Of a DNA stretch of 64,000 nt, positions 36,512 to 45,355 are shown in pieces. Below the pieces are notes generated by a model that was given only the letters and a program-made list of their open reading frames with translations, did not search any database and was not told the DNA's origin. Position numbers and translations under genes: made by a program. Positions within the stretch are counted from its first letter, which is position 1. The number at the start of each line of letters is the position of its first letter. Origin of the DNA: an uncultured Duncaniella sp. (GTDB lineage: Bacteria; Bacteroidota; Bacteroidia; Bacteroidales; Muribaculaceae); contig CAJULW010000038.1 of assembly GCA_910587515.1 (NCBI GenBank), positions 24,761-88,760 of the forward strand, written 5' to 3'.

Positions 36512-36546
36512 ATAAAAACTTGATAGGAATATTTCAATATCCGTTG

Positions 36547-37185
36547 TCAGTCAGTAGACAGTTCATTGAATGGAAGTACAGAACGGTAAGATTGTTCTAT
36601 TCTCTTGTTTCTCCAGCATTTCCGGCACACAGCGATGTATCGGTCGTCACCTCCGATCTCTACTTGCTCGCCTTCTTCCACAAAATCGCCATTTCGGTCT
36701 ATACGGGCATTTATGATGGTTTTGCGGCCACAAGTGCATGTCGATTTTATTTCATCAATTGTATCAGCGATCTCAAAGAGCCGTCTGGATCCCTCGAATA
36801 GATGGCTTTGAAAATCAGTACGTAAACCATAACATATAACATTGCTCCCAAAATCGTCTACAATACGGGCAAGTTGGTCAACCTGCTCTGCGGTAAGAAA
36901 CTGGGCTTCGTCAACCAAAAACCAATCAATGACGGCCATCGACTCCTCAAAAAGACTTTGTGCCATTTCGTATATATCCGTATCATGATATATCCAGCGA
37001 CATTCACGCTGTATGCCTATACGTGATTTTATGACATTGGTCAGATCACGAGTGTCAACCACCGGTTTAAGGCACACATATCTCATTTTACGTTCCTCAA
37101 AATTATAGGCGGTGGTAAGAAGAAGCGCGGTCTTGGCCGATCCCATCGTCCCATAACGGAAATATAGTTTCCCTTTCCTGTTCAT
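36547..37185 (-). CDS. tdk: Thymidine kinase
   Basis: The 212-residue type II thymidine kinase phosphorylates thymidine for salvage. Walker A is YGTMGSAKT (about 11-19), Walker B is FLVDEAQFL (about 88-96), and the lasso and thymidine-binding elements are in ICYGLRTDFQSHLFEGS. A zinc ribbon has CTCG and CRKC (about 149-190). The Walker A loop reads GTMGSAKT, the usual form of this family. It is followed by DUF3108. Confidence 0.96.
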   Translation of the reverse strand: MNRKGKLYFRYGTMGSAKTALLLTTAYNFEERKMRYVCLKPVVDTRDLTNVIKSRIGIQRECRWIYHDTDIYEMAQSLFEESMAVIDWFLVDEAQFLTAEQVDQLARIVDDFGSNVICYGLRTDFQSHLFEGSRRLFEIADTIDEIKSTCTCGRKTIINARIDRNGDFVEEGEQVEIGGDDRYIAVCRKCWRNKRIEQSYRSVLPFNELSTD

Positions 37186-37233
37186 TCTAAATTTAGGTTA
37201 TAAGAATCATAGGCAAAGGTAAACAAAAAATTC

Positions 37234-37854
37234 CTATTGGCGTTCACCCTGGCGTGTAAAGACGTAGTCTCTTTTTCCGATTTCAAATTTCAACAACGGG
37301 CCTTTAATTTTTACATCATCCAAATGTCTCACTATTGAATATCTGGTTACCAAAGCCTGACGTATACCGTCAGAAATAGATTTGGCAAAAGACATCTTTA
37401 TTGATTCCAAGTTCGGACTGCGAGTCTCTGTCATCATACCATTATTTAATGTGACCGCTTCAGGATCTACAGTGACGGTAAGAGTAGACGGGTCCAATAC
37501 AACCGCAACTTCGTCATCGTCAATAACCGTCCATGTTCCCTTAATGTCTGATTTCGCACTTACAGAAAGTCCGACGGGTTCTTGTATGCCCGAATTTGGC
37601 AACACTTGAGTCGTGGCTGACAACATTCCGGTCACTGTGACTGTCCCGCCATAACTATTCTTTGGAACAGCTTCCTGATTCTCAGATATTACAAGCGTCT
37701 CAATTATAGTGGCTGTAACGGCTGTGTTGTCCGTAATATTTTCCGGAGTCCCAGCCCAAGCCCCCGGAAGTGCTTTTGCGAGACGTGCGTTTTCGTCACA
37801 AGAAGCCATTGATAAAGCTCCTGCGATACAAAGGGTGACTGCCAGTTTTTTCAT
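37234..37854 (-). CDS. Putative lipoprotein of unknown function
   Basis: The 206-residue product has a lipoprotein signal with lipobox LSMASC (Cys19), followed by acidic residues DEN. That arrangement resembles the surface-export signal of Bacteroidota lipoproteins. The rest is beta-rich with a lipocalin-like rhythm (GAWAGTPENIT, GGTVTVTGML, IKGTWTVIDDDEVAVVLDPSTLTVTVDPEAV, LLKFEIGKRDYVFTRQ). I cannot name a family with certainty. It precedes tdk by 48 bases on the same strand. Confidence 0.8.
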   Translation of the reverse strand: MKKLAVTLCIAGALSMASCDENARLAKALPGAWAGTPENITDNTAVTATIIETLVISENQEAVPKNSYGGTVTVTGMLSATTQVLPNSGIQEPVGLSVSAKSDIKGTWTVIDDDEVAVVLDPSTLTVTVDPEAVTLNNGMMTETRSPNLESIKMSFAKSISDGIRQALVTRYSIVRHLDDVKIKGPLLKFEIGKRDYVFTRQGERQ

Positions 37855-38009
37855 TTTTAAATACAGATGATTTTATTTAATGTTTATAATTAAACACATC
37901 TTGAATAAAATAAGTTTCTATGTAATCAAAAATGATTTTATTTTAGCATTAACTATCAAATTTACGGCCAAGTCATATATCCGTTATATTTTCATCAAAT
38001 ATTCTTTTG

Positions 38010-38017
38010 TATATTTG
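38010..38017 (+). promoter_or_regulatory. Likely -7 box of ssb
   Basis: TATATTTG matches TAnnTTTG, about 35 bases before the ssb ATG. The -33 element is unclear. Confidence 0.5.
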
Positions 38018-38052
38018 TGACATCAATTAATCATCAAAAGTACGCATAAGAC

Positions 38053-38385
38053 ATGAGTGTCAATAAAGTCATCCTTATAGGCAACGTCGGAACCAACCCG
38101 GAGATCCGATATATCGAGACACGTCCTATCGCTACGTTCAGACTGGCCACGAACGAACGTGAACGGATATTGCCCGACGGTACAAAAATTCCGGAAAGGA
38201 CGGAATGGCACAATATTGTCCTTTGGGACGGGGCGGCTGAATTTGCTGAAAAATACATCCGTACAGGAACAAGGCTCTATATTGAAGGTAAGATAAGATA
38301 TCGAATATGGGAAGACAGGAATGCCATCAAACGCAATGTGACAGAAATATATGTAGACAGTTTCGAGCTGCTTGGCACTAAATAG
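38053..38385 (+). CDS. ssb: Single-stranded DNA-binding protein
   Basis: The 110-residue OB-fold protein opens MSVNKVILIGNVGTNPEIRYIETRPIATFRLATNERE (in parts) and continues with TEWHNIVLWDGAAEFAEKYIRTGTRLYIEGKI, the usual SSB core. It ends directly after the fold (SFELLGTK) and lacks the Gly/Pro linker and acidic DDDIPF-like tip that recruits repair proteins. Either it is a short-form SSB typical of some Bacteroidales or a second, specialised copy. It converges on the small gene at 38389 with only three bases between. Confidence 0.95.
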   Translation: MSVNKVILIGNVGTNPEIRYIETRPIATFRLATNERERILPDGTKIPERTEWHNIVLWDGAAEFAEKYIRTGTRLYIEGKIRYRIWEDRNAIKRNVTEIYVDSFELLGTK

Positions 38386-38388
38386 GAG

Positions 38389-38673
38389 TCACAGTTCCGC
38401 AAATAGAGATGGGAGACCATCATGGATATGTTTTGTTTTTAACGCAGGGATTTTTTCATCATTCTGAAGCACAACAACATGTTTTTGCGACCATCCTTGT
38501 GTACTATTCCTCAAACTAAGATTAACAACGCCTTTAGTGCCAGGCGCTGACAATCTCAATTTTCTATACACTTCACCAAGCGAAGATATGCCACTCATTT
38601 TCACAGCCATAACGGTTATTCCTCCGCTGACGGCTGTTACGTATAAAAGATCTGTACAACTGATCGTAGCCAT
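38389..38673 (-). CDS. Small protein of unknown function
   Basis: I do not recognise the family. The 94-residue product MATISCTDLLYVTAVSGGITVMAVKMSG... is predicted as a mixed alpha/beta soluble protein without signal peptide or membrane segment. Its start codon is ATG, and a minus-strand CAAAGATA (-7 match) lies about 35 bases upstream at 38707-38714, which supports it as a true gene. It converges with ssb. Confidence 0.6.
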   Translation of the reverse strand: MATISCTDLLYVTAVSGGITVMAVKMSGISSLGEVYRKLRLSAPGTKGVVNLSLRNSTQGWSQKHVVVLQNDEKIPALKTKHIHDGLPSLFAEL

Positions 38674-39071
38674 GGGATATTAATTTTTACTCTTGGTTTA
38701 TATCCGCAAAGATATTCTACCGCATGGGCAAACCATATGCACACATCAGTAAAACAATGTAAAAAACACATCCGGTATGCTTATATTAATATTTTTTGTA
38801 AGCAGCCATTCTGTTTGCAACTGTCATGTATACGACATGGAATTGCTAACATAAACAATCATTACCGAGGATTGACCTCTAAACAGAATAAATTCAGAAC
38901 TTATTATTTTAAACCCGATTAACTTCTTATTGGCCCAAACAGTAACGATGATTCTTTGAGCTAAATAGACGATATTTAAGACTTTTTTCTTAACTTTGCT
39001 GTCGAATAAGGTATAACCGCTGTCATATTATCCGGACTGACTTGGCAGCTAACAGACAATTGTCACAGCCA
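38674..39071. other. Intergenic region before the TetR gene
   Basis: The left end has a possible leftward -7 box (38707-38714) for the small gene. The right end has TAACTTTG at 38991-38998, the likely -7 box of the TetR gene, with no good -33 element. The middle has a short palindrome (CATGTATACGACATG) but no supported gene; a 61-codon frame at 38737-38922 looks accidental. Confidence 0.6.
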
Positions 39072-39671
39072 ATGGTGTCTAAAACACGAGAAAGGCTTCT
39101 TGAGGTTGCCCATCAACTTTTCGCCAGTAATGGTGTCGAGCGGACAACCATGAATGATATCGCCACCGCCTCTGACAAGGGGCGGCGTACGATATATACC
39201 TATTTCAAAAATAAAAAAGAAATCTATGACGCGGTCATAGAACGCGAGAGCGAATCAATTGTGACAAAGCTGCGAGATGTTGTGTGTTCGGATCTCGAAC
39301 CGGAACAAAAACTCCGAAAATTTCTCGAGGCCAGATTCGATATCGTAGAGGAGACCATACGCACGTCTGCAACAAGCCAGTTCATATCTTATCTGACACT
39401 TGATTATAAACGGCTTGAACGAATCAGGATTCTTGCGGTAAATAAAGAGCAGGGACTAATAAAAAAAATGATTGACGAGGGTGTGGAAAAACATGTGTTT
39501 GACCCCATACAGTCGAAACTGCTCCCGGAAGTATACCAAATGATATTTCAAGGCACGGACTATTGCCACCTAAGAAAGAGTTTCGGACAGCTTGGCATGA
39601 CAGCCTCGGATATCAGAAACTCGGTTATTGATTTCTTAATAAACACGATATTACTTAAATCGAAATTATAG
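39072..39671 (+). CDS. TetR/AcrR family regulator
   Basis: The 199-residue regulator has an N-terminal TetR helix-turn-helix: TRERLLEVAHQLFASNGVERTTMNDIATASDKGRRTIYTYFKNKKEIYDAVIE (read in parts, about 4-56). A helical ligand-binding domain follows. ATG at 39072 is preferred to the TTG at 39042, since the family starts close to TRERLL. It lies 28 bases before fabG in the same direction, an arrangement also known from other Bacteroidales, so it may control fatty-acid synthesis genes; the ligand is unknown. Confidence 0.92.
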   Translation: MVSKTRERLLEVAHQLFASNGVERTTMNDIATASDKGRRTIYTYFKNKKEIYDAVIERESESIVTKLRDVVCSDLEPEQKLRKFLEARFDIVEETIRTSATSQFISYLTLDYKRLERIRILAVNKEQGLIKKMIDEGVEKHVFDPIQSKLLPEVYQMIFQGTDYCHLRKSFGQLGMTASDIRNSVIDFLINTILLKSKL

Positions 39672-39699
39672 GATAATAAACTTAAACGACTATTCCAAA

Positions 39700-40446
39700 A
39701 TGAGATTACTTGAAGGAAAAGTGGCCCTGATCACCGGAGCCGCTCGTGGAATCGGCAAAAGCATCGCAGTAAAATTCGCTCAGGAAGGAGCAGACATCGC
39801 TTTTACAGACCTCAATCGCGATGAAAACATGGAAGCCACCGAAAAAGAACTCGAGAGTTTCGGTGTAAAAGCAAAAGGCTATGCGTCAAACGCTGCTGAT
39901 TTCAATCAGACAGAAGAAGTTGTGACTAAAATCAAAGAGGACTTCGGTCATATCGATATTCTTGTAAATAACGCAGGCATAACTAAAGATGGTCTCATGA
40001 TGCGCATGAGCGAGGCTCAATGGGATGCTGTCATCGCGGTCAATCTGAAAAGTGCGTTCAACTTCATTCATGCCGTACTTCCGATCATGATGCGTCAGCG
40101 CCAGGGCTCTATCATAAACATGGCGTCTGTTGTAGGTGTTCACGGAAATGCCGGACAGTCAAATTATGCCGCGTCAAAAGCTGGACTTATAGCTCTTGCA
40201 AAAAGTATAGCACAAGAAGTCGGCTCTCGCGGCATTCGTGCCAACGCCATTGCTCCCGGATTCATCGAAACAGCAATGACCGCGGCTTTGCCAGATGATG
40301 TGCGTAAAGAATGGGCACTCAAGATACCCCTCCGTCGCGCCGGTCAAGTAGAAGATATCGCCAATGTCGCGACATTCCTTGCGTCGGATATGTCTAGCTA
40401 TGTATCCGGCCAAGTCATACAGGTTGACGGTGGCATGAACATGTAA
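39700..40446 (+). CDS. fabG: 3-oxoacyl-ACP reductase
   Basis: The 248-residue short-chain dehydrogenase reduces 3-oxoacyl-ACP with NADPH in fatty-acid elongation. The cofactor loop is ITGAARGIGKSIA (about 11-23), then NNAGIT (about 89-94). The catalytic Ser is in INMASVVG, and Tyr and Lys are in NYAASKAGLIALAKSIA (about 155-159). The tail SSYVSGQVIQVDGGMNM is typical. A strong terminator follows. Confidence 0.95.
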   Translation: MRLLEGKVALITGAARGIGKSIAVKFAQEGADIAFTDLNRDENMEATEKELESFGVKAKGYASNAADFNQTEEVVTKIKEDFGHIDILVNNAGITKDGLMMRMSEAQWDAVIAVNLKSAFNFIHAVLPIMMRQRQGSIINMASVVGVHGNAGQSNYAASKAGLIALAKSIAQEVGSRGIRANAIAPGFIETAMTAALPDDVRKEWALKIPLRRAGQVEDIANVATFLASDMSSYVSGQVIQVDGGMNM

Positions 40447-40465
40447 TCGCTGCCTAATGTTTTAC

Positions 40466-40500
40466 ACATAAGGATGTCGGACATCCGGCATCCTTATGTT
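40466..40500 (+). terminator. Terminator after fabG
   Basis: ACATAAGGATGTCGG (40466-40480) pairs with 40485-40499 (one G-T wobble) around the 4-base loop ACAT, followed by TTATTG. Confidence 0.8.
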
Positions 40501-40527
40501 TATTGATATTTCTTCCTAATTGAATTA

Positions 40528-41118
40528 ATGCTGACCTATAACACTCAACTCAAACGGCTTGTATTGCCTGAATACGGACGTAACATCCACCTTATGGTAG
40601 AACACTGTCTGTCAATCCAAGACAGAGACGAACGGACAAAGTGCGCCTATTCGATCATTAATTGTATGTCCAAACTTTTTCCCAAATTAAAGGAAGAAGA
40701 AGACTACAAACGTAAACTGTGGGACCATCTTGCCATCATTAGCGATTTTAAACTTGACATAGATTATCCCATGGAAATTGTCAAAGCCGAGTGTTTCAAA
40801 GTTCATCCGGAAAAAGTGCCTTATAATGCAGGGCATATACGTTTCCGTCATTATGGAAAGGACGTCGAATTGTTGATTGAAAAAGCGTTAAGAATGGAAG
40901 AAGGCCCGGAACGGGAAGAACTTGTAATCTTGATCGCCAATCACATGAAAAAATTATTATTGGCTGTCAATCCCGACGGAGTGGACGATTCAAGGATATT
41001 CAAAGATTTGGCAGACTTTTCACACGGTGAAATCAGGCTCTCGCCCGACAAAGTCAAGTTATATGATTTTAAAATTATCGCACCTCCGGCGGCAAGCAAA
41101 AAGAAAAGAAAAAGATAG
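40528..41118 (+). CDS. DUF4290 family protein
   Basis: The 196-residue, mostly helical protein starts MLTYNTQLKRLVLPEYGRNI, the mark of Bacteroidota family DUF4290, and ends with a basic tail (AASKKKRKR). Function is unknown. In relatives it usually lies near murA and rimM. Here rimM follows after 50 bases and murA is absent, so the locus has been rearranged or murA lies elsewhere. Confidence 0.9.
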   Translation: MLTYNTQLKRLVLPEYGRNIHLMVEHCLSIQDRDERTKCAYSIINCMSKLFPKLKEEEDYKRKLWDHLAIISDFKLDIDYPMEIVKAECFKVHPEKVPYNAGHIRFRHYGKDVELLIEKALRMEEGPEREELVILIANHMKKLLLAVNPDGVDDSRIFKDLADFSHGEIRLSPDKVKLYDFKIIAPPAASKKKRKR

Positions 41119-41168
41119 ACCATACATCAAATATTATTTTTTCATAATACAAGCTCTGAAACATTGCA

Positions 41169-41705
41169 GTGATAAAACTATCGGAAATAGCGGAAGTCGG
41201 CCATTTCAACAAACCGCACGGCATTAAAGGCGAGATCTCAGCATCTTTTGACATAGACATTGACATCAATGAGATAAAATGTCTGATTATCGATGTCGAC
41301 GGGATTTTCGTCCCCTTTTTCCCTGTATCAATACGTCCGAAGACATCAGACACATGCCTTTTGACAATTGATGGAATCGATACAGAAGAAAAAGCTCAAT
41401 CCTTCACCAACCGCTCCTTTTATGTTCTTCGTTCGGACTTACCGTATAATGATGATATCGATGAGCCAGACGGCTTATACGCATCAGATCTGATCGGATT
41501 TAAAGTAATTGACGCGAACTATGGAGACATTGGAATTATTTCTGATATCAATGATTCAACACAAAACATATTGTTCATCATACATTCATCTGACAATAGG
41601 GAAATATTGATTCCGGTTGTCGATGAATTCATCGAATCGATCGATACTGAAAATAAAGTCCTAAACACCGATATCCCATTAGATATAATATCATTAAACT
41701 CATAA
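41169..41705 (+). CDS. rimM: Ribosome maturation factor RimM
   Basis: The 178-residue protein helps assemble the 30S head by binding S19. The N-terminal domain opens with EVGHFNKPHGIKGEIS (about 8-23) and the C-terminal PRC-barrel shows DLIGFKVIDANYGDIGII and ILIPVVDEFIESID. The start is GTG 41169; no ATG fits. An acidic small protein gene follows after 13 bases. Confidence 0.94.
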   Translation: MIKLSEIAEVGHFNKPHGIKGEISASFDIDIDINEIKCLIIDVDGIFVPFFPVSIRPKTSDTCLLTIDGIDTEEKAQSFTNRSFYVLRSDLPYNDDIDEPDGLYASDLIGFKVIDANYGDIGIISDINDSTQNILFIIHSSDNREILIPVVDEFIESIDTENKVLNTDIPLDIISLNS

Positions 41706-41718
41706 ATATCCATCCGCG

Positions 41719-42027
41719 ATGAAAGAATTTGACGAGAAAGAGGCAATCAAAGCAATGCGCGACTCGGTTTCAACCGAATCATCATCTCTTTATGACGATG
41801 ACGAATTGTTGAATGTGATCGATATTATATGGGACTGGTATGACGACCAGGGGCTTCTTGACATTGACACAGAAACAGACGACGATAATATCAACTCTGA
41901 AGCCCTTATAAAACATGTATTCAAAATGATTGCCAAAGATTCAGCGTCACCTATAAAGCGAGAGGACATTGAATCGTTGGTAATGGCGGAACTGCGCTAC
42001 GAACAATCTCTTGAAGACACAATTTGA
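41719..42027 (+). CDS. Small acidic protein of unknown function
   Basis: The 102-residue product is strongly acidic and helical (DDDELLNVIDIIWDWYDDQGLLDIDTETDDD), with no signal or membrane segment. No family is recognised. It fits snugly after rimM, and its stop lies 29 bases before the next ATG, so it is probably translated as part of the rimM operon. Confidence 0.7.
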   Translation: MKEFDEKEAIKAMRDSVSTESSSLYDDDELLNVIDIIWDWYDDQGLLDIDTETDDDNINSEALIKHVFKMIAKDSASPIKREDIESLVMAELRYEQSLEDTI

Positions 42028-42056
42028 ACACAAAACTCTCCAATCCATACGCTCCC

Positions 42057-42695
42057 ATGAGAATCCTCCTTAAAATCCTGATCACAGCCATCGCTCTTAA
42101 TTTATTGATAATTAACGCGAGCGCAAAAGACAATGACCCATACAAAGGCTATGACGAGACATTGTACATGGATATGGAGTTTGAAGATAACCTTAAATCA
42201 CCGGTTGTCGATCAAAACGCACATCAAGCGGTCAAAACATACATGGGAAAGCTAGCACGGGATCTCGTAAAAAAGAATTATACGGTTGACCTGATGAGAA
42301 ATGATGAGGTCGTACTCGTTACGATCCCTTCCGATGAAATATTCCTTCCGAACGACACGCTTCTCTCCCCGGAAGCACCTGGTCGGCTGACACCGATTGT
42401 TGCTTTATTTTCCGACCCAATGATGATGAAAATGGTATATGCCGTACATACAGACAATACCGGCTCACCATATTACAACATGTGGCTTTCTCACGAACGT
42501 AATAATTCTGTATATGATTGGCTCCTTGACAACATAAACGAAGATCTGATCGTTATTCCATACGAAATGGGAGACACAGATCCGATATCCAACAACAGTA
42601 CCCGGAAAGGTCGAAAGGAAAACCGAAGGCTGGAAATCTTTTTTATCCCTGGACCGAAAATGATAACTCTTGCCCGGAAAGGCCAGTTGAAATGA
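42057..42695 (+). CDS. Exported OmpA-like domain protein
   Basis: The 212-residue product has a signal peptide (MRILLKILITAIALNLLIINASAKD). Its C-terminal domain has the peptidoglycan-binding OmpA pattern in diverged form: LSHERNNSVYDWLL (about 144-157), then DPISNNSTRKGRKENRRLEIFF near residue 180-201. The frame also opens at TTG 42024, overlapping the previous gene, but ATG at 42057 begins a clean signal peptide. It has no beta-barrel, so it is likely a periplasmic protein. Confidence 0.78.
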   Translation: MRILLKILITAIALNLLIINASAKDNDPYKGYDETLYMDMEFEDNLKSPVVDQNAHQAVKTYMGKLARDLVKKNYTVDLMRNDEVVLVTIPSDEIFLPNDTLLSPEAPGRLTPIVALFSDPMMMKMVYAVHTDNTGSPYYNMWLSHERNNSVYDWLLDNINEDLIVIPYEMGDTDPISNNSTRKGRKENRRLEIFFIPGPKMITLARKGQLK

Positions 42696-42730
42696 CATCC
42701 AGGACGCTTATATTTTAAAATAATTATTTG

Positions 42731-42738
42731 TAATTTTG
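42731..42738 (+). promoter_or_regulatory. Likely -7 box of proS
   Basis: TAATTTTG matches the consensus exactly, 44 bases before the proS ATG. The -33 element is unclear. Confidence 0.55.
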
Positions 42739-42781
42739 CAATCATATCACTCTTAAAATTAAAGTTTAGACATTATATACA

Positions 42782-44263
42782 ATGGCAAAAGAATTGAAGG
42801 ATCTTACCAAGCGAAGCGATAATTATTCGCAATGGTATAATGAGTTGGTTATCAAAGCCGATCTCGCAGAACAGTCTGCCGTAAGAGGTTGCATGGTCAT
42901 AAAACCGTACGGATATGCGATCTGGGAAAAAATGCAACACGAACTCGACAGAATGTTCAAAGAAACCGGCCATCAAAACGCATATTTCCCTCTGCTTATA
43001 CCAAAATCATTCCTTTCCCGTGAAGCAGACCATGTTGAAGGATTCGCCAAGGAATGTGCCGTTGTAACACATTACCGTCTAAAAAATTCACCGGACGGCA
43101 ACGGAGTTGTTGTCGACCCGGCGGCTCGTCTTGAAGAAGAGCTTATTATCCGCCCCACATCTGAAACGATAATTTGGAATACATATCGAAATTGGATCCA
43201 CTCTTATCGCGACCTGCCAATCCTTATCAATCAATGGGCAAACGTTTTCCGATGGGAAATGCGTACGAGGATGTTCCTCCGTACAGCGGAATTCCTGTGG
43301 CAGGAAGGGCATACCGCACATGCGACCGAACAGGAGGCTTGGGACGAAGCAAGAAGAATGCTTGACGTTTATGCCGACTTCGCGGAAAATTATATGGCAG
43401 TACCTGTGATCAAGGGTGTGAAAAGTGCCAATGAACGTTTCGCAGGAGCACTTGAGACATTTACGATAGAAGCTATGATGCAGGATGGAAAGGCTCTTCA
43501 AAGCGGTACATCTCATTTCCTCGGTCAAAATTTCGCAAAAGCATTCGATGTGACATACGTAAATAAGGACAATACACCTGGATATGTATGGGCGACTTCA
43601 TGGGGAGTCTCGACACGTCTTATGGGAGCGCTTATAATGACTCACTCGGATGACAACGGGCTTGTCCTTCCACCACATCTTGCCCCGATACAAGTCGTGA
43701 TCGTGCCGATATACAAGAATGACGGTCAGCATGACGTGATATCCGCAACAGTAGAACCTATCGTCAAAGAGCTACGCACACTGGGCATAAGTGTCAAGTA
43801 TGATGATTCCGACAATAAGAGACCCGGATTCAAATTTGCGGATTATGAAGTAAAGGGCATACCTGTACGCCTTGCGATAGGTGCACGCGATATAGAAAAC
43901 GGAACTGTCGAAGTTATGCGCCGAGACACTTTGGAAAAGCATACCGCTCCTCTGTCTAATATCGCGACACACATAAAAAATCTTCTTGAAGAAATACAAG
44001 CCAATATATTCAAAAAAGCTCTTGACCGCAGGACAGAAATGACACGCACAGTCGAAAGCTACGATGAATTCAAGGTCGAAATCGAAAAAGGAGGCTTTAT
44101 CCTTGCCCATTGGGACGGAACACCGGAAACAGAAGAAAAGATAAAAGAAGATACAAAAGCGACAATACGCTGTATTCCTTTGGAAGGAGACACCACTCCT
44201 GGAGTATGTATGGTAACAGGTAAGCCATCTGCTCGCAGAGTCGTTTTTGCACGCAACTATTAA
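42782..44263 (+). CDS. proS: Prolyl-tRNA synthetase, short (eukaryote/archaea-like) type
   Basis: The 493-residue class II synthetase charges tRNA-Pro. RGCMVIKPYGYAIWEKMQ and RPTSETIIW (about 124-132) are motif regions, and FRWEMRTRMFLRTAEFLWQEGHTAHAT contains motif 2. GTSHFLGQNFAKAFDV is the proline-site loop. An anticodon-binding domain follows (IQVVIVPIYKN...) and a C-terminal zinc-like domain ends in FARNY. It lacks the inserted editing domain of the E. coli type, as is usual for Bacteroidota. Confidence 0.96.
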   Translation: MAKELKDLTKRSDNYSQWYNELVIKADLAEQSAVRGCMVIKPYGYAIWEKMQHELDRMFKETGHQNAYFPLLIPKSFLSREADHVEGFAKECAVVTHYRLKNSPDGNGVVVDPAARLEEELIIRPTSETIIWNTYRNWIHSYRDLPILINQWANVFRWEMRTRMFLRTAEFLWQEGHTAHATEQEAWDEARRMLDVYADFAENYMAVPVIKGVKSANERFAGALETFTIEAMMQDGKALQSGTSHFLGQNFAKAFDVTYVNKDNTPGYVWATSWGVSTRLMGALIMTHSDDNGLVLPPHLAPIQVVIVPIYKNDGQHDVISATVEPIVKELRTLGISVKYDDSDNKRPGFKFADYEVKGIPVRLAIGARDIENGTVEVMRRDTLEKHTAPLSNIATHIKNLLEEIQANIFKKALDRRTEMTRTVESYDEFKVEIEKGGFILAHWDGTPETEEKIKEDTKATIRCIPLEGDTTPGVCMVTGKPSARRVVFARNY

Positions 44264-44290
44264 TTTCATTTATCAAAAGACATCTGACAG

Positions 44291-44350
44291 GAAAAGGTCT
44301 GATCCATCAATTACAGCACGTCATTTGTACTGATGATCAAACCTTTTTCT
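44291..44350 (+). terminator. Imperfect terminator hairpin after proS
   Basis: GAAAAGGTCTGATCCATCA pairs with TGATGATCAAACCTTTTTC with one bulge and a few mismatches across a long loop. The descending arm ends in a T-run. Confidence 0.55.
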
Positions 44351-44392
44351 GATTAAGATAACAGATGCCATTCACAAACATAGATTTGATTC

Positions 44393-45352
44393 ATGCAGAA
44401 TACCCCCCCTGTCATATCCATTGTTATCCCATGTTATAATGAGGAAGCGGTTTTGGCGGACACTGTCAAAGAACTGACAGCAGTTCTCGACAGCATGGCC
44501 TCGAAGGGGATTATTTCCACCGGAAGCTATATCTTATGTTGTGATGACGGAAGCAAAGACGCCACATGGCAAGTTATTGAAACCTTACACAAATCCGATA
44601 AAAAAGTCAAAGGAATTTCCCTCGCACACAACCGGGGACATCAATATGCCCTTTTAGCTGGCCTTATGACATCCCGAGGAAGGTGTGATGCAGCCATTTC
44701 AATTGATGCGGATCTGCAAGATGATCCAAGCGCGATAATTGAAATGGTAAAGAAATTCAACGATGGCAAAGAAATCGTCTATGGAGTAAGACGCAAACGC
44801 GATTCGGACACATGGTTTAAGCGGACAAGCGCCCGGAAATTCTACAACTTACAGAAAAAAATGGGTGTAGATTCTATATATGATCACGCAGACTATCGCT
44901 TGATGAGCGCGAGAGCTTTGGATTTACTTGCCGACTACGGAGAATCAAACCTATTTCTTCGAGGTATAATACCTCAGATAGGACTTTGTTCCGATGTTGT
45001 ATATTATGACCGGAGAGCCCGTATGGCCGGAGAGTCCAAATATCCCTTATCCAAAATGCTTTCGTTTTCTATAGACGGAATCACTTCTTTCTCGGCAAGA
45101 CCGATGAGAATGGTGTTTTTTATCGGCTTGGCACTGATGGTGGCCGATATTTTAGTGGCCCTTTATGTGACAATCTCAATTTTTTGTTCAGACCATCTTG
45201 AAGCCGGATGGGCGTCACTTATACTTTCGGTATGGTTTCTCGGAAGCCTGATCCTGATGTCTATAGGAATTATCGGAGAATACATCGGCAAGATATTTAT
45301 TGAAGTTAAACAGCGTCCGCGATACGCGGTTCGTGACATTTTATTTGATTGA
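44393..45352 (+). CDS. Polyprenyl-phosphate glycosyltransferase (GT2, GtrB/DPM1-like)
   Basis: The 319-residue protein has a GT-A domain (ISIVIPCYNEE about 9-19, CCDDGSKDAT about 49-58, ISIDADLQDDP with the DxD motif about 100-110). Two C-terminal membrane helices follow (about 240-262 and 273-297), then a basic tail (VKQRPRYAVRDILFD). This is the form that loads a sugar onto undecaprenyl or dolichyl phosphate for glycan decoration. HU-like genes follow after three bases, so transcription is probably shared. Confidence 0.93.
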   Translation: MQNTPPVISIVIPCYNEEAVLADTVKELTAVLDSMASKGIISTGSYILCCDDGSKDATWQVIETLHKSDKKVKGISLAHNRGHQYALLAGLMTSRGRCDAAISIDADLQDDPSAIIEMVKKFNDGKEIVYGVRRKRDSDTWFKRTSARKFYNLQKKMGVDSIYDHADYRLMSARALDLLADYGESNLFLRGIIPQIGLCSDVVYYDRRARMAGESKYPLSKMLSFSIDGITSFSARPMRMVFFIGLALMVADILVALYVTISIFCSDHLEAGWASLILSVWFLGSLILMSIGIIGEYIGKIFIEVKQRPRYAVRDILFD

Positions 45353-45355
45353 AAA

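Noticed and set aside
38737..38922. A 61-codon frame in the gap before the TetR gene
   Set aside because: Composition is unlike a protein of this genome, with many Cys, His and Asn, and no promoter or family match.
44381..44388. TAGATTTG just before the glycosyltransferase ATG, which would make a leaderless mRNA
   Set aside because: There is no -33 box at the proper distance, and the match is likely chance in A/T-rich sequence.
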